Shown: one piece after another, positions 5,371-12,308 of the stretch
How the letters are laid out: every line of letters starts with the position of its first letter
Position numbering within the stretch: position 1 is the first letter of the stretch
The notes under the pieces: generated by a model
Databases searched by the model: none
What the model was told of the DNA's origin: nothing
Seen by the model: only the letters and a program-made list of their open reading frames with translations
Translations under genes and position numbers: made by a program
Assembly: GCA_031273485.1 (NCBI GenBank)
Contig: JAISRS010000020.1
Location: forward strand, 1-12,308
DNA: 12,308 nucleotides
Reading direction: 5' to 3'
From: Prevotellaceae bacterium
GTDB taxonomy: Bacteria; Bacteroidota; Bacteroidia; Bacteroidales; UBA932

Positions 5371-6903
5371 ATGGGAAAATTTAATGAAATAAACGAAAAA
5401 ATGAGTAATTACAGGTGGACAATCTGCGCTGCATTATTTTTTGCTACAACAATCAACTATCTCGACAGGCAGGTATTATCGTTGACATGGAAAGATTTTT
5501 TAGTCCCCGAATTTCATTGGACAAATGACGATTATGGGACAATCACCTCCCTTTTCACGTTGCTTTATGCCGTATGCATGTTATTTGCCGGACGATTTGT
5601 CGATTGGCTGGATACAAAAAAAGGTTTTATGTGGGCGATAGGTATATGGTCTGTAGGCGCATGTATTCACGCTTTTTGCGGTATTGTAACTTCAGGTATA
5701 ACCACCGGCTCGTGGTTAGTGGGCTTTGAAGGAGCAAAAGAAGCGATTTCAACCGTCAGCAATACGGCTCTGATAATAAATGTCAGTGTTGTTGTATTTA
5801 TTTTTGCACGCTTTATATTAGCGCTGGGGGAAGCAGGAAACTTTCCGGCGGCAATAAAAGCAACGGCAGAATTTTTCCCTAAAAAAGACAGGGCTTTATC
5901 GACAAGTATTTTTAACGCAGGGGCAACAGTGGGCGCTCTTGTGGCTCCGATATCTATTCCATTCATTGCGAAAGCATGGGGTTGGGAAACGGCTTTTCTT
6001 GTCATAGGCGCATTAGGCTTTATATGGATGGGCGCCTGGATATTTATCTATAAAAAACCGGAAGTTCACCCTAAAATCAATGCTGCTGAACTGGAATATA
6101 TACAGCAGGATAAATATATCGACAAAGAGGATCAGCAATCGAAAGAAAAGGTTCCTTTCATTAAATGTTTCAAATATAAGCAAACATGGGCTTTTGCAGT
6201 CGGAAAATTTATGACGGACGGAGTTTGGTGGTTTTTCCTGTTTTGGGCTCCCGCGTATTTAAGTTCCGTATATAAGATGGATTCCACTCAGAGTGCATTG
6301 CCCCTGTTTGTGTTGTATATAATAACTCTTCTCGCTATTATCGGAGGATGGCTGCCGTCCTATTTTATCACTAAAAAAAATATGAATCCATACGAAGGAC
6401 GAATGCGGTCGATGCTGATATTCGCATTTTTTCCGCTATTGGCTCTTCTGGCACAACCCTTGGGACATATTTCCTATTGGATACCTGTGATAATCATAGG
6501 TATTGCCGCTGCCGCACATCAGGCTTGGTCTGCAAATATATTTTCTACGGTGGGCGACATGTTTCCCCGAAAAGCAATTGCCACAATAACCGGTATTGGG
6601 GGAATGGCAGGTGGAGTAAGTTCCTTTATAATAAATAAGGGATCAGGAATGTTGTTCGATTACTCACAAAAATCATGGTCAACAATTGATGGAATCCCTT
6701 TTTTGGAAAAATTTCCTCAGTATGTAAATGAAAAACTGCCCGAAAAATTCCTTGAAAAATTGGCGGATAGCGGCTCTGACGTGGTTTACGGTATTAATAC
6801 AGGCTATATGATAATTTTTTCTATCTGTGCCGTTTCTTATTTGATAGGATGGGTTATAATGAAAATATTAGTACCTAAATATAAGGTCATAGATGATTTA
6901 TAA
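5371..6903 (+). CDS. MFS transporter, ExuT-like (anion:cation symporter / hexuronate group)
   Basis: This is an inner-membrane secondary transporter of the major facilitator superfamily, 510 residues, most like the proton-coupled uptake carriers of the anion:cation symporter family that take up hexuronates such as galacturonate or glucuronate. Visible family marks are NYLDRQ (29-34) in the first membrane segment, the loop 2-3 motif GRFVDWLDTKKG (74-85), RFILALGEAGNFPAAIKA (147-164) with AEFFPKKDRA after it, and FNAGATVGALVAP (181-193). About twelve hydrophobic segments can be read. The stretch at about 105-138 between segments 3 and 4 is longer than in the enterobacterial relatives. ATG 5371 follows a strong promoter; the ATG at 5401, ten codons on, is closer to the family's usual start and remains possible. 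The substrate is inferred from family and from the sugar-related neighbours. No clear terminator follows. Confidence 0.88.
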   Translation: MGKFNEINEKMSNYRWTICAALFFATTINYLDRQVLSLTWKDFLVPEFHWTNDDYGTITSLFTLLYAVCMLFAGRFVDWLDTKKGFMWAIGIWSVGACIHAFCGIVTSGITTGSWLVGFEGAKEAISTVSNTALIINVSVVVFIFARFILALGEAGNFPAAIKATAEFFPKKDRALSTSIFNAGATVGALVAPISIPFIAKAWGWETAFLVIGALGFIWMGAWIFIYKKPEVHPKINAAELEYIQQDKYIDKEDQQSKEKVPFIKCFKYKQTWAFAVGKFMTDGVWWFFLFWAPAYLSSVYKMDSTQSALPLFVLYIITLLAIIGGWLPSYFITKKNMNPYEGRMRSMLIFAFFPLLALLAQPLGHISYWIPVIIIGIAAAAHQAWSANIFSTVGDMFPRKAIATITGIGGMAGGVSSFIINKGSGMLFDYSQKSWSTIDGIPFLEKFPQYVNEKLPEKFLEKLADSGSDVVYGINTGYMIIFSICAVSYLIGWVIMKILVPKYKVIDDL

Positions 6904-6975
6904 GCAGTTTCCTTTTTGAGAGATAATTGCGATGATTTAAAAATCTGCCCGTTAAAAGATGTGAGTAAAAAAATA

Positions 6976-6983
6976 TATCTTTG
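6976..6983 (+). promoter_or_regulatory. Probable -7 promoter element before the nuclease remnant
   Basis: TATCTTTG matches the Bacteroidota -7 consensus TAnnTTTG exactly and stands about 19 nt before the ATG at 7002. The -33 position (around 6950) shows only a weak GTT, so activity is uncertain. It would have been the promoter of the intact nuclease gene. Confidence 0.55.
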
Positions 6984-7001
6984 CAGCATAATTTTTTTGA
7001 T

Positions 7002-7345
7002 ATGGCTAAAAGCAGAAATAGAAAAGGTAAGACGAAGAAATTAACCCCGTCGGTATTTATCAATCCGAAGACGGATTTCAACAATTATACGAAGAAGCAA
7101 AAGTAGATAATTTAAATTCTGAAGAAATGAAAGCATATAATAAAAGTATTTTGGAATACGACGATGTCGTTCTTACTATGGATTATGCAGTAGAACGAGC
7201 CGAGCAAAGAGGAGCGCAAAAAGAACGGACAAAGTACATTTTGAAATTATTTCAAAATGGCTTTTCAGCTGTTCGGATCGCAGAATTGACGGACTTGCCT
7301 GTTAAAGAAGTGAATACTATTATAAATAAAAATATTTGTAAATAA
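7002..7345 (+). pseudogene. Rpn / PD-(D/E)XK transposase-family nuclease, internally deleted remnant
   Basis: These remains come from a recombination-promoting nuclease / putative transposase (Rpn, TIGR01784-like). Frame 1 from ATG 7002 begins MAKSRNRKGK and reads FINPKTDF (to about 7079), like the (I/L)NPKTDF-x-FKK-x-FG start of the family; it stops at 7104-7106. A second frame, open from 7031, reads FQQLYEEAKVDNLNSEE from about 7076, then M (7127), YNKSILEYDDV, and ends INKNICK at the TAA 7343-7345. This matches the usual family C-terminus: a helix with EE and Y-x-x-S-L-x-Y, a charged repeat (ERAEQRGAQKERTK), then a helix-turn-helix-like end (FSAVRIAELTDLPVKEV). The catalytic core of roughly 200 residues is missing. 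The 72-codon frame from ATG 7127 could still be translated as a small protein, but more likely the locus is dead. Confidence 0.7.
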
Positions 7346-7437
7346 AAATAAAGCATAAAACTCTCAAATTCTTGTTGATCATATCAATGAGTATGTAATG
7401 AGAGCCTGATTCAAAGAACATAAAAATAGTTATATAC

Positions 7438-8568
7438 ATGAAAAATTTATTGTTTATCTTCCTTTTTATCTTTGTTTTGTCTTGTAGCGACAAAAAGATA
7501 TTAATAACGGTTCAAAACCCTTCCGATTTTGACAGGAGCAGCCAAACGGTGGAAATTCCATTAGCCGGTTTGTTGACTAAGACAGGCGTCAGGGCGGAGA
7601 ATGTAGGCAAGTTCGAACTCGCAGATTCCGAAGGCATACCCGTGACCTATCAGGTAACATCCAATGAAAAATTTATTTTTCAGGTTGATATAAAAGCCAA
7701 TGAAACACGGATTTTTAAGTTGAAACAAGGTAAGAACGACCGGCAGTTTCAACCAAAAACATACGCGCGTTTTATCAAAGAGAGAAAAGACGATTTTGCA
7801 TGGGAAAACGATAAAGTGGCATTTCGCATATATGGACCGGCGCTGAAACCTATTGATGGTCCAAGTAACGGAATTGACGCATGGTATAAACGAACCAACG
7901 AATTGATTATTGACAAATGGTATAAAGCCGACCTTGCAGGCGAAGGCTCATACCACGAAGACCACGGCGAAGGTCTCGACGACTATAAAGTAGGACGCTC
8001 ATTAGGCGCAGGCGCAATGTCCCCATACGTGAAAGATTCGTTGTGGCTGAACGAAAATTTTGTCCGTCACGAATTAATTGACAATGGACCCATTCGGTCA
8101 ACGGTAAAACTCATCTATAATAAACTTAATGTAGATGGTAAAGAATACGGAGAAATCCGAACAATTTCACTTGACGCGGGTTCGCAACTAAACAAAATAA
8201 CTCAAACCTACGAAGGAGTTTCGGGAATAATTCCGGTAGCGGCAGGCATCTCGAAACGCGGAGGAAACGATTCCATTATTGCAAAAGATAACTATTTGAT
8301 ATATGCAGAGCCATACAGTAACAAAGTCGGAAATGTTTTTCTGGCTCTAATATTTCCAAACGGATACAAAAAAACAGATATAAATACTTATCAGATTGGA
8401 AAAGAGTTGTTTTCACACGTTTTGGCTGTTTGTGACTACAAAGAACCGGTGACATATTATTCCGGTTATGGCTGGAGTAAAGCCGGATTTCCCGATATAT
8501 CGAATTTTGAAAAATATGTGGCTTCGTTTTCAAAAAGTCTGAAGACGCCGTTAAAAGTGGTTTATTAA
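7438..8568 (+). CDS. DUF4861 family lipoprotein
   Basis: This is a 376-residue predicted lipoprotein of the DUF4861 family. The signal is MKNLLFIFLFIFVLSC with the lipobox Cys at residue 16. Family marks are ITVQNPSDFDRSSQTVEIPL near the mature N-terminus, RKDDFAWENDKVAFRIYGPA (117-136), and a His/Asp/Glu-rich loop SYHEDHGEGLDDYKVG (171-186) followed by RSLGAGAM. The YSGYGWSKAGFPD motif lies near the C-terminus. The length is normal for the family. Its activity is not established; members often lie in Bacteroidota loci for acidic plant polysaccharides, next to glycoside hydrolases or uronate genes, which agrees with the ExuT-like transporter upstream. The acidic loop could bind a metal or sugar (inference). 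I found no consensus promoter in the 92-nt gap after the nuclease remnant. Confidence 0.88.
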   Translation: MKNLLFIFLFIFVLSCSDKKILITVQNPSDFDRSSQTVEIPLAGLLTKTGVRAENVGKFELADSEGIPVTYQVTSNEKFIFQVDIKANETRIFKLKQGKNDRQFQPKTYARFIKERKDDFAWENDKVAFRIYGPALKPIDGPSNGIDAWYKRTNELIIDKWYKADLAGEGSYHEDHGEGLDDYKVGRSLGAGAMSPYVKDSLWLNENFVRHELIDNGPIRSTVKLIYNKLNVDGKEYGEIRTISLDAGSQLNKITQTYEGVSGIIPVAAGISKRGGNDSIIAKDNYLIYAEPYSNKVGNVFLALIFPNGYKKTDINTYQIGKELFSHVLAVCDYKEPVTYYSGYGWSKAGFPDISNFEKYVASFSKSLKTPLKVVY

Positions 8569-8631
8569 ATGTAAATTACGATTTTGAAACTTGATTAATA
8601 AAAAATATTATTCTTTAAAACGATAAAGAAA

Positions 8632-9336
8632 ATGAAAAAAATTATATTTGTAATTGTCTGTTTTTCGCTGTTTTCGTGTAACGACGAAATCAAAATGTCC
8701 GGTACAATATCTGTGTCCGAAGAATCTGTTAAAGATAATTTTTCGGGTATAGGAGTTCAGGATGGATTTGAATTATATCTGATCAACAAAGATACGGTAT
8801 CGACAGTTAAAATAGAAGCAGATGAGAATGTTATACTTCATGTGAAATATGAGATAAAAAATGGAATTTTATATTTCTACAAAGAAAAAGAAACCGAATT
8901 TTCCAGCGATGCTCTTGTGAAAATATCGGTCATAAAAGATTCGGTAAGATTCATAAAAGCAGCAAATTCAAAGATATACATATCCGATACCCTGAGAAAT
9001 GATACAATAGAACTAAATTGCTCGGACAAAAGCATTTTGGAGGGTAGAATAGAATGTATAAATTTAAAGTCGTCAATCGGTAATTCCTCATTAAAACTTA
9101 CAGGTACAACAAATAAGCTGTTTATGAATATCTTCAGTGGCAGCATAATTGATTCGTTTGGGCTTGAGTCGGAAAATATCAAAGTAAATATTGCAGGCGG
9201 AAGCGTAGCAAATCTCACTGTGGTTAAAGAACTTGAATTGCAGGCAACAGAACACAGTATTTTAAACTATAAAGGAAATCCCGTTATCAGAAACATGGTC
9301 TTGATGGATGATTCCAAAATAAATAATAACAATTAG
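8632..9336 (+). CDS. Head-GIN (DUF2807) domain lipoprotein
   Basis: This is a 234-residue predicted lipoprotein. The signal peptide ends in LFSC (Cys16), followed by NDEIK. The mature part has the DUF2807 pattern: FSGIGVQDGFELYLINKD at the start, VKIEADENVILHVKYEIKNG, LYFYKEK, then alternating short strands (ELNCSDKSILEG, LKSSIGNSSLKLTG, VNIAGGSVANLTV, LQATEHSILNYKG), as expected for a beta-solenoid. The family was annotated as a putative auto-transporter adhesin; a precise role is not known. It lies 63 nt after DUF4861 in the same direction and may share its transcript. Nothing ties it directly to sugar metabolism; it could be an envelope-stress or surface structural protein. A 456-nt gene-free gap follows. 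Confidence 0.85.
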   Translation: MKKIIFVIVCFSLFSCNDEIKMSGTISVSEESVKDNFSGIGVQDGFELYLINKDTVSTVKIEADENVILHVKYEIKNGILYFYKEKETEFSSDALVKISVIKDSVRFIKAANSKIYISDTLRNDTIELNCSDKSILEGRIECINLKSSIGNSSLKLTGTTNKLFMNIFSGSIIDSFGLESENIKVNIAGGSVANLTVVKELELQATEHSILNYKGNPVIRNMVLMDDSKINNNN

Positions 9337-9703
9337 AAAATAATGACGTAAATCTAAAGTTAAGCAAGTTAAGAAAATACATCTATACTTGCCTGTTTTG
9401 GCGGTCAGGAAAATTTGGTAGAAAATGACAAAAACAATGAAATTTGTGGCTATAAACAAATAAAAACTATTATTATGTCGGAAAGCTCTTGATTTGACTT
9501 ATTATATTGTTAAATTGAGTGAAAATTGGGGGAAATATGTGAATTTGATGAATAAAATCTCTGTAAAACAAAGAAAACAGGAAAAAATAAGATGAAAAAA
9601 TAAAAAAAATAATCTTTGATTTACTGTTAGTTAAGGTTAATAAAAAAAATAATTTACATTAAATCTATATGTAATATTATTATTTTACATAACTTGCGCC
9701 GGA

Positions 9704-9721
9704 GTTGCATTAAATTGCAAC
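9704..9721. promoter_or_regulatory. Palindromic operator candidate GTTGCA-N6-TGCAAC
   Basis: The perfect 6-bp arms GTTGCA (9704-9709) and TGCAAC (9716-9721) flank TTAAAT. It lies 71 nt before the oxidoreductase start, only 2 nt from the next palindrome. The size and symmetry suit a dimeric repressor of the LacI or GntR type, which is inference; no regulator gene is in the window. Confidence 0.5.
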
Positions 9722-9723
9722 CC

Positions 9724-9737
9724 TTAACTATAGTTAA
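9724..9737. promoter_or_regulatory. 14-bp perfect palindrome TTAACTATAGTTAA
   Basis: The sequence TTAACTATAGTTAA is its own reverse complement over all 14 bases and ends 55 nt before ATG 9793. A half-site-like AGTTAAGGTTAA lies upstream at 9629-9640. It is a candidate regulator site for the oxidoreductase gene. In A+T-rich DNA such palindromes can occur by chance, so confidence is moderate. Confidence 0.5.
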
Positions 9738-9792
9738 AAAGGTTATTTCGATATTTATAACTTAAATAAAATGTAAAAAAAGTCGTAGTACT

Positions 9793-11274
9793 ATGAACAA
9801 AAAAATGGACAGGAGATCGTTTCTCCAAAAAGGCGCTGTTCTTACAGCCGGAATTACAATCGTTCCCAGTTTAGTTATGGGAAAAAAGTTTGGTTATATT
9901 GCCCCAAGTGACAAGCTGAACATTGCCGCTGTCGGCATTGGAGGCATGGGCAACGCTAACTTGAATGCCGTTAAAAACACGGAAAATGTCGTAGCTCTTT
10001 GTGATGTTGACTGGGGTTACAGTAAAAAAGTCTTCGATGCTTATCCCAATGCAAAAAAATATTGGGATTGGCGTAAAATGTACGATGAAGTAGGGAAATC
10101 TATTGATGCTGTTATTGTTGCAACAGCCGACCATACCCATGCCATCATCGCTGCAACCGCAATGACTTTAGGAAAACATGTGTATGTCCAAAAACCATTG
10201 ACACACACTGTGTATGAATCACGTTTGCTGACAAAACTGGCAGAAAAACACAAACTCGCCACTCAAATGGGTAACCAGGGAAGTTCGGGAGCTGGAGTTC
10301 GTCAGGTTTGTGATTGGATCTGGAATGGCGAAATAGGTGAAGTGAAAAGAGTTGATACTTTCACCGACCGTCCCATCTGGCCCCAGGGTCTGAATACTCC
10401 GAAACAAGGCTCATGGGTTCCGGAAACGCTTGACTGGAATTTGTTCCTCGGTCCGGCAAAAAAACGTCCGTTCAACGAAATTTATCACCCGTGGAACTGG
10501 CGCGGCTGGTGGGATTACGGAACAGGCGCTCTCGGCGATATGGCTTGCCATATTATGCATCCGATATTTAAAGCATTACAGTTAGGCTATCCTTCCAAAG
10601 TTCAGGGAAGTTCAACCTTGTTGCTGACGGATTGCGCTCCAACGGCGCAAACCGTGCGTTATACTTTCCCAAAACGCCCTGTTTCCAATGTTAAAAAATT
10701 GAAAGAATTTCCGGAAGTGGAAGTCTATTGGTATGATGGCGGTATTAAACCAAATATGCCAAAAGGCTGGCCTGCAGGTAAAAACATGAATGATTCCGGC
10801 GGTGCAGCAATTTTCCACGGAACTAAGGATACTCTGATCTGCGGATGTTATGGCGTTAATCCATGGTTACTTTCGGGTAGAACTCCGGAAGCTCCCAAAA
10901 CTCAACGCGAAATAACTATAAGCCACGAACTGGATTGGGTGCGTGCATGTAAGGAAACTCCGGAAAGCCGTGTAAAAACAGCTTCCGATTTCAGCGAAGC
11001 AGGTCCTTTCAACGAAATGGTGGTTATGGGCGTATTAGGCGTAAGACTTCAGGCTTTGAACAAAGAATTGGAATGGGACGGAGTCAATATGCAGTTTACC
11101 AATATCTCCGACACAGATGAATTTAACTTGATTAAATCGGATGATTTCAAAATCGAAAACGGTCACCCGACTTTCAACAAAACAAGCGAAAAAATTCATG
11201 CAAAAAGTTTTGCCGAGGAGTTGATTAAACACAAGTATCAAAACGGATACAGTCTGCCTGACATGCCCGCTTGA
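9793..11274 (+). CDS. Tat-exported Gfo/Idh/MocA family oxidoreductase
   Basis: This is a 493-residue NAD(P)-dependent sugar oxidoreductase of the Gfo/Idh/MocA family. The N-terminus carries a twin-arginine signal, DRRSFLQKGA (6-15), then a hydrophobic stretch, so it probably acts in the periplasm with a tightly held cofactor, as known for glucose-fructose oxidoreductase. The Rossmann motif is GIGGMG (48-53), with CDVD (70-73) at the end of strand 2, ATADHTH (110-116), and VQKPLT (132-137). The last matches the family's EKP motif with Gln in place of Glu but the key Lys134 kept. GDMACHIMHP (248-257) gives the second-domain Asp249/His253 pair. The C-terminal half fits the larger bacterial type of the family. 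The ATG at 9793 is the natural start for the Tat signal. A DUF1080 gene follows, a recurrent pairing in Bacteroidota; substrate unknown, perhaps oxidation of a sugar at C3. Confidence 0.9.
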   Translation: MNKKMDRRSFLQKGAVLTAGITIVPSLVMGKKFGYIAPSDKLNIAAVGIGGMGNANLNAVKNTENVVALCDVDWGYSKKVFDAYPNAKKYWDWRKMYDEVGKSIDAVIVATADHTHAIIAATAMTLGKHVYVQKPLTHTVYESRLLTKLAEKHKLATQMGNQGSSGAGVRQVCDWIWNGEIGEVKRVDTFTDRPIWPQGLNTPKQGSWVPETLDWNLFLGPAKKRPFNEIYHPWNWRGWWDYGTGALGDMACHIMHPIFKALQLGYPSKVQGSSTLLLTDCAPTAQTVRYTFPKRPVSNVKKLKEFPEVEVYWYDGGIKPNMPKGWPAGKNMNDSGGAAIFHGTKDTLICGCYGVNPWLLSGRTPEAPKTQREITISHELDWVRACKETPESRVKTASDFSEAGPFNEMVVMGVLGVRLQALNKELEWDGVNMQFTNISDTDEFNLIKSDDFKIENGHPTFNKTSEKIHAKSFAEELIKHKYQNGYSLPDMPA

Positions 11275-11301
11275 TAAAGGTAAATTATTGAAAATTATTA
11301 T

Positions 11302-11337
11302 AGCTTTCCGGTGGATTTTTGCCATCGGAAAGTTTTT
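11302..11337 (+). terminator. Intrinsic terminator after the oxidoreductase gene
   Basis: The arms CTTTCCGGTGG (11304-11314) and CCATCGGAAAG (11322-11332) form an 11-bp stem with one G-U pair and a 7-nt loop ATTTTTG, followed by five T (11333-11337). It lies 27 nt after the double stop TGA-TAA and 39 nt before the next ATG, so it would end or attenuate transcription between the two genes. Confidence 0.8.
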
Positions 11338-11376
11338 CATAAAAACTATTAACAAAATTTTAAATTTAAATTGAAA

Positions 11377-12261
11377 ATGAAAAAGTTAGTTTATGTAATG
11401 TCAATATTATTGGCAGGTTTGTTTTTCGCTTGCGGCGGAGGTAAAAAAACCGATACGAAAAAAGAAGAAGTGAAAAAAGAAGAAGTGAAACAGGAATTAC
11501 AAGTAGTAGAAAAAGTGGTTCCTGCGGCAAATGGCGTTCCCGAATATACTATAGTAGAGAAACCTCAAACCGATATCTCGAAGTTCAAAAAAGATAACGA
11601 CGGCTATATCACAATATTCGACGGAACGTTCAACGGCTGGAGAGGATATGATAAAGATAAGGTTCCCGGACAATGGACTGTTGATGACGGAGCTATAAAA
11701 TTCAACGGCAAAGGCGGCGGTGAAGCTCAGGAAAAAGACGGAGGCGATTTGATTTTTGCCTATAAATTCAAAAATTTTGAACTGTCGATTGACTGGAAAG
11801 TTTCAAAAGGCGCTAATTCGGGGATTTTCTATCTGGCACAGGAAATCAAAGGGCAACCTATTTATATCTCTTCTCCCGAAGCTCAGGTTCTGGATAATGA
11901 TAACCATCCCGATGCTAAATTAGGAGAAGACGGAAATCGTAAATCTTCTTCATTATACGATATGATTCCGGCTAAACCGCAAAATGCCAAACCATTCGGA
12001 GAATGGAACAATACAAAAATAATGGTTTACAAAGGAACTGTTGTTCACTATCAAAATGGCGAAGTTGTATTGGAATATCATTTATGGACTCCGCAATGGA
12101 CGGAATTGCTGCAAAAAAGTAAATTCAGCCAGCAAAAATGGCCTCTTGCATTTGAATTGCTCAACAATGTCGGCGGCGCTAATCGCGCAGGATATATCGG
12201 CATACAAGACCATGGCGACGATGTATGGTTCCGCAACATAAAAGTTAAAATATTAGACTAA
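11377..12261 (+). CDS. DUF1080 (3-keto-disaccharide hydrolase family) lipoprotein
   Basis: This is a 294-residue predicted lipoprotein. I chose ATG 11377; the frame also opens at TTG 11371, two codons earlier. The signal ends in LFFAC (Cys19), followed by a Gly/Lys/Glu-rich linker with a duplicated KKEEV unit (28-37). The DUF1080 domain spans about 75-293 and has a concanavalin-like jelly-roll fold in known members: YITIFDGTFNGWRG (77-90), FELSIDWKVSKGANSGIFY (134-152), EAQVLDNDNHPDA (168-180), KPFGEWNNTKI (205-215), VVHYQNGEVVLEY (222-234) and GYIGIQDHGDDVWFRNI (272-288). Family members cleave or eliminate 3-keto-glycosides made by Gfo/Idh/MocA-type dehydrogenases; the adjacent oxidoreductase fits that pairing. 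The cellular place would be the periplasmic or outer face of the envelope. Substrate is not readable from sequence. Confidence 0.9.
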   Translation: MKKLVYVMSILLAGLFFACGGGKKTDTKKEEVKKEEVKQELQVVEKVVPAANGVPEYTIVEKPQTDISKFKKDNDGYITIFDGTFNGWRGYDKDKVPGQWTVDDGAIKFNGKGGGEAQEKDGGDLIFAYKFKNFELSIDWKVSKGANSGIFYLAQEIKGQPIYISSPEAQVLDNDNHPDAKLGEDGNRKSSSLYDMIPAKPQNAKPFGEWNNTKIMVYKGTVVHYQNGEVVLEYHLWTPQWTELLQKSKFSQQKWPLAFELLNNVGGANRAGYIGIQDHGDDVWFRNIKVKILD

Positions 12262-12308
12262 TGATTTAAAAATGATTATTTGATTATGTCTTTCGGGTTT
12301 GAATATGC

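Larger units (their letters stand above)
9337..9792. other. A+T-rich gene-free region upstream of the oxidoreductase gene
   Basis: I see no credible gene in these 456 bases. Visible structure: a short TTAAG tandem (AAAGTTAAG, CAAGTTAAG; 9356-9373) that continues in an open frame without a start to TAG 9419-9421; a 13-nt direct repeat TAAAAAAAATAAT at 9601 and 9641; an inverted pair ATGTAA / TTACAT (9669-9690); and two palindromes near the 3' end, listed separately. TAATCTTTG at 9610-9618 is one base too long for the -7 consensus, so I do not assign the promoter. Confidence 0.7.

Noticed and set aside
6904..6975. Terminator after the transporter gene
   Set aside because: Only a weak GATTT-AA-AAATC self-complementary stretch is seen, too short and A/T-only to support a call.
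7002..7106. Independent 34-codon basic small protein behind a -7 box
   Set aside because: FINPKTDF fits the N-terminus of Rpn-type nucleases and the overlapping frame continues as the family C-terminus, so a deleted nuclease explains both better.
9549..9596. 15-codon open frame MNKISVKQRKQEKIR in the spacer before the oxidoreductase
   Set aside because: It is very short, has no promoter or recognisable relation, and lies in A-rich DNA where such Lys/Arg-rich frames arise by chance.
12262..12308. Start of another gene at the right end
   Set aside because: The last 47 bases are A+T-rich, with no supported start codon and frame; nothing can be assigned.

Overview
The window looks like chromosomal DNA from a Bacteroidota bacterium, probably Bacteroidales. 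The signs are fimbrillin-like lipoproteins, six lipoprotein signal peptides in eight intact genes, promoters of the TTTG / TAnnTTTG type, near absence of Shine-Dalgarno sequences, and families (DUF4861, head-GIN/DUF2807, DUF1080) that are common there. All recognisable genes lie on the + strand. The species cannot be named from the sequence.

Region 1 (1-4.93 kb) is G+C-rich. It holds three consecutive surface-lipoprotein genes. The first is a plain fimbrillin-like (Mfa-like) protein. The second and third join a fimbrillin-like N-terminal half to a Gly-rich parallel beta-helix made of GG-T-I-x-I-N-GG type repeats. They look like mosaic paralogues: leader, N-module and tail have different closest partners. 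Each gene starts in or near a short 9-nt tandem array with a TTAAG-like core. C-rich palindromes lie before genes 1 and 2, and a strong hairpin terminator closes the cluster at 4894-4932.

Region 2 (4.93-5.37 kb) has no gene. It carries several abutting REP-like palindromes and then a textbook Bacteroidota promoter. Base composition drops here from G+C-rich to A+T-rich.

Region 3 (5.37-12.26 kb) is A+T-rich and looks like a carbohydrate-use neighbourhood. It contains an ExuT-like MFS transporter of the anion/hexuronate group, an internally deleted Rpn/PD-(D/E)XK transposase-nuclease remnant, a DUF4861 lipoprotein, a head-GIN (DUF2807) lipoprotein, a Tat-exported Gfo/Idh/MocA oxidoreductase, and a DUF1080 (3-keto-disaccharide hydrolase family) lipoprotein. 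A plausible but unproven reading is that the oxidoreductase and the DUF1080 protein act together outside the cytoplasm on sugars or glycosides, with the transporter taking up an acidic sugar. Two palindromes just upstream of the oxidoreductase gene are operator candidates, and a hairpin terminator separates it from the DUF1080 gene.

I saw no rRNA, tRNA, CRISPR array, intact insertion sequence or prophage gene.
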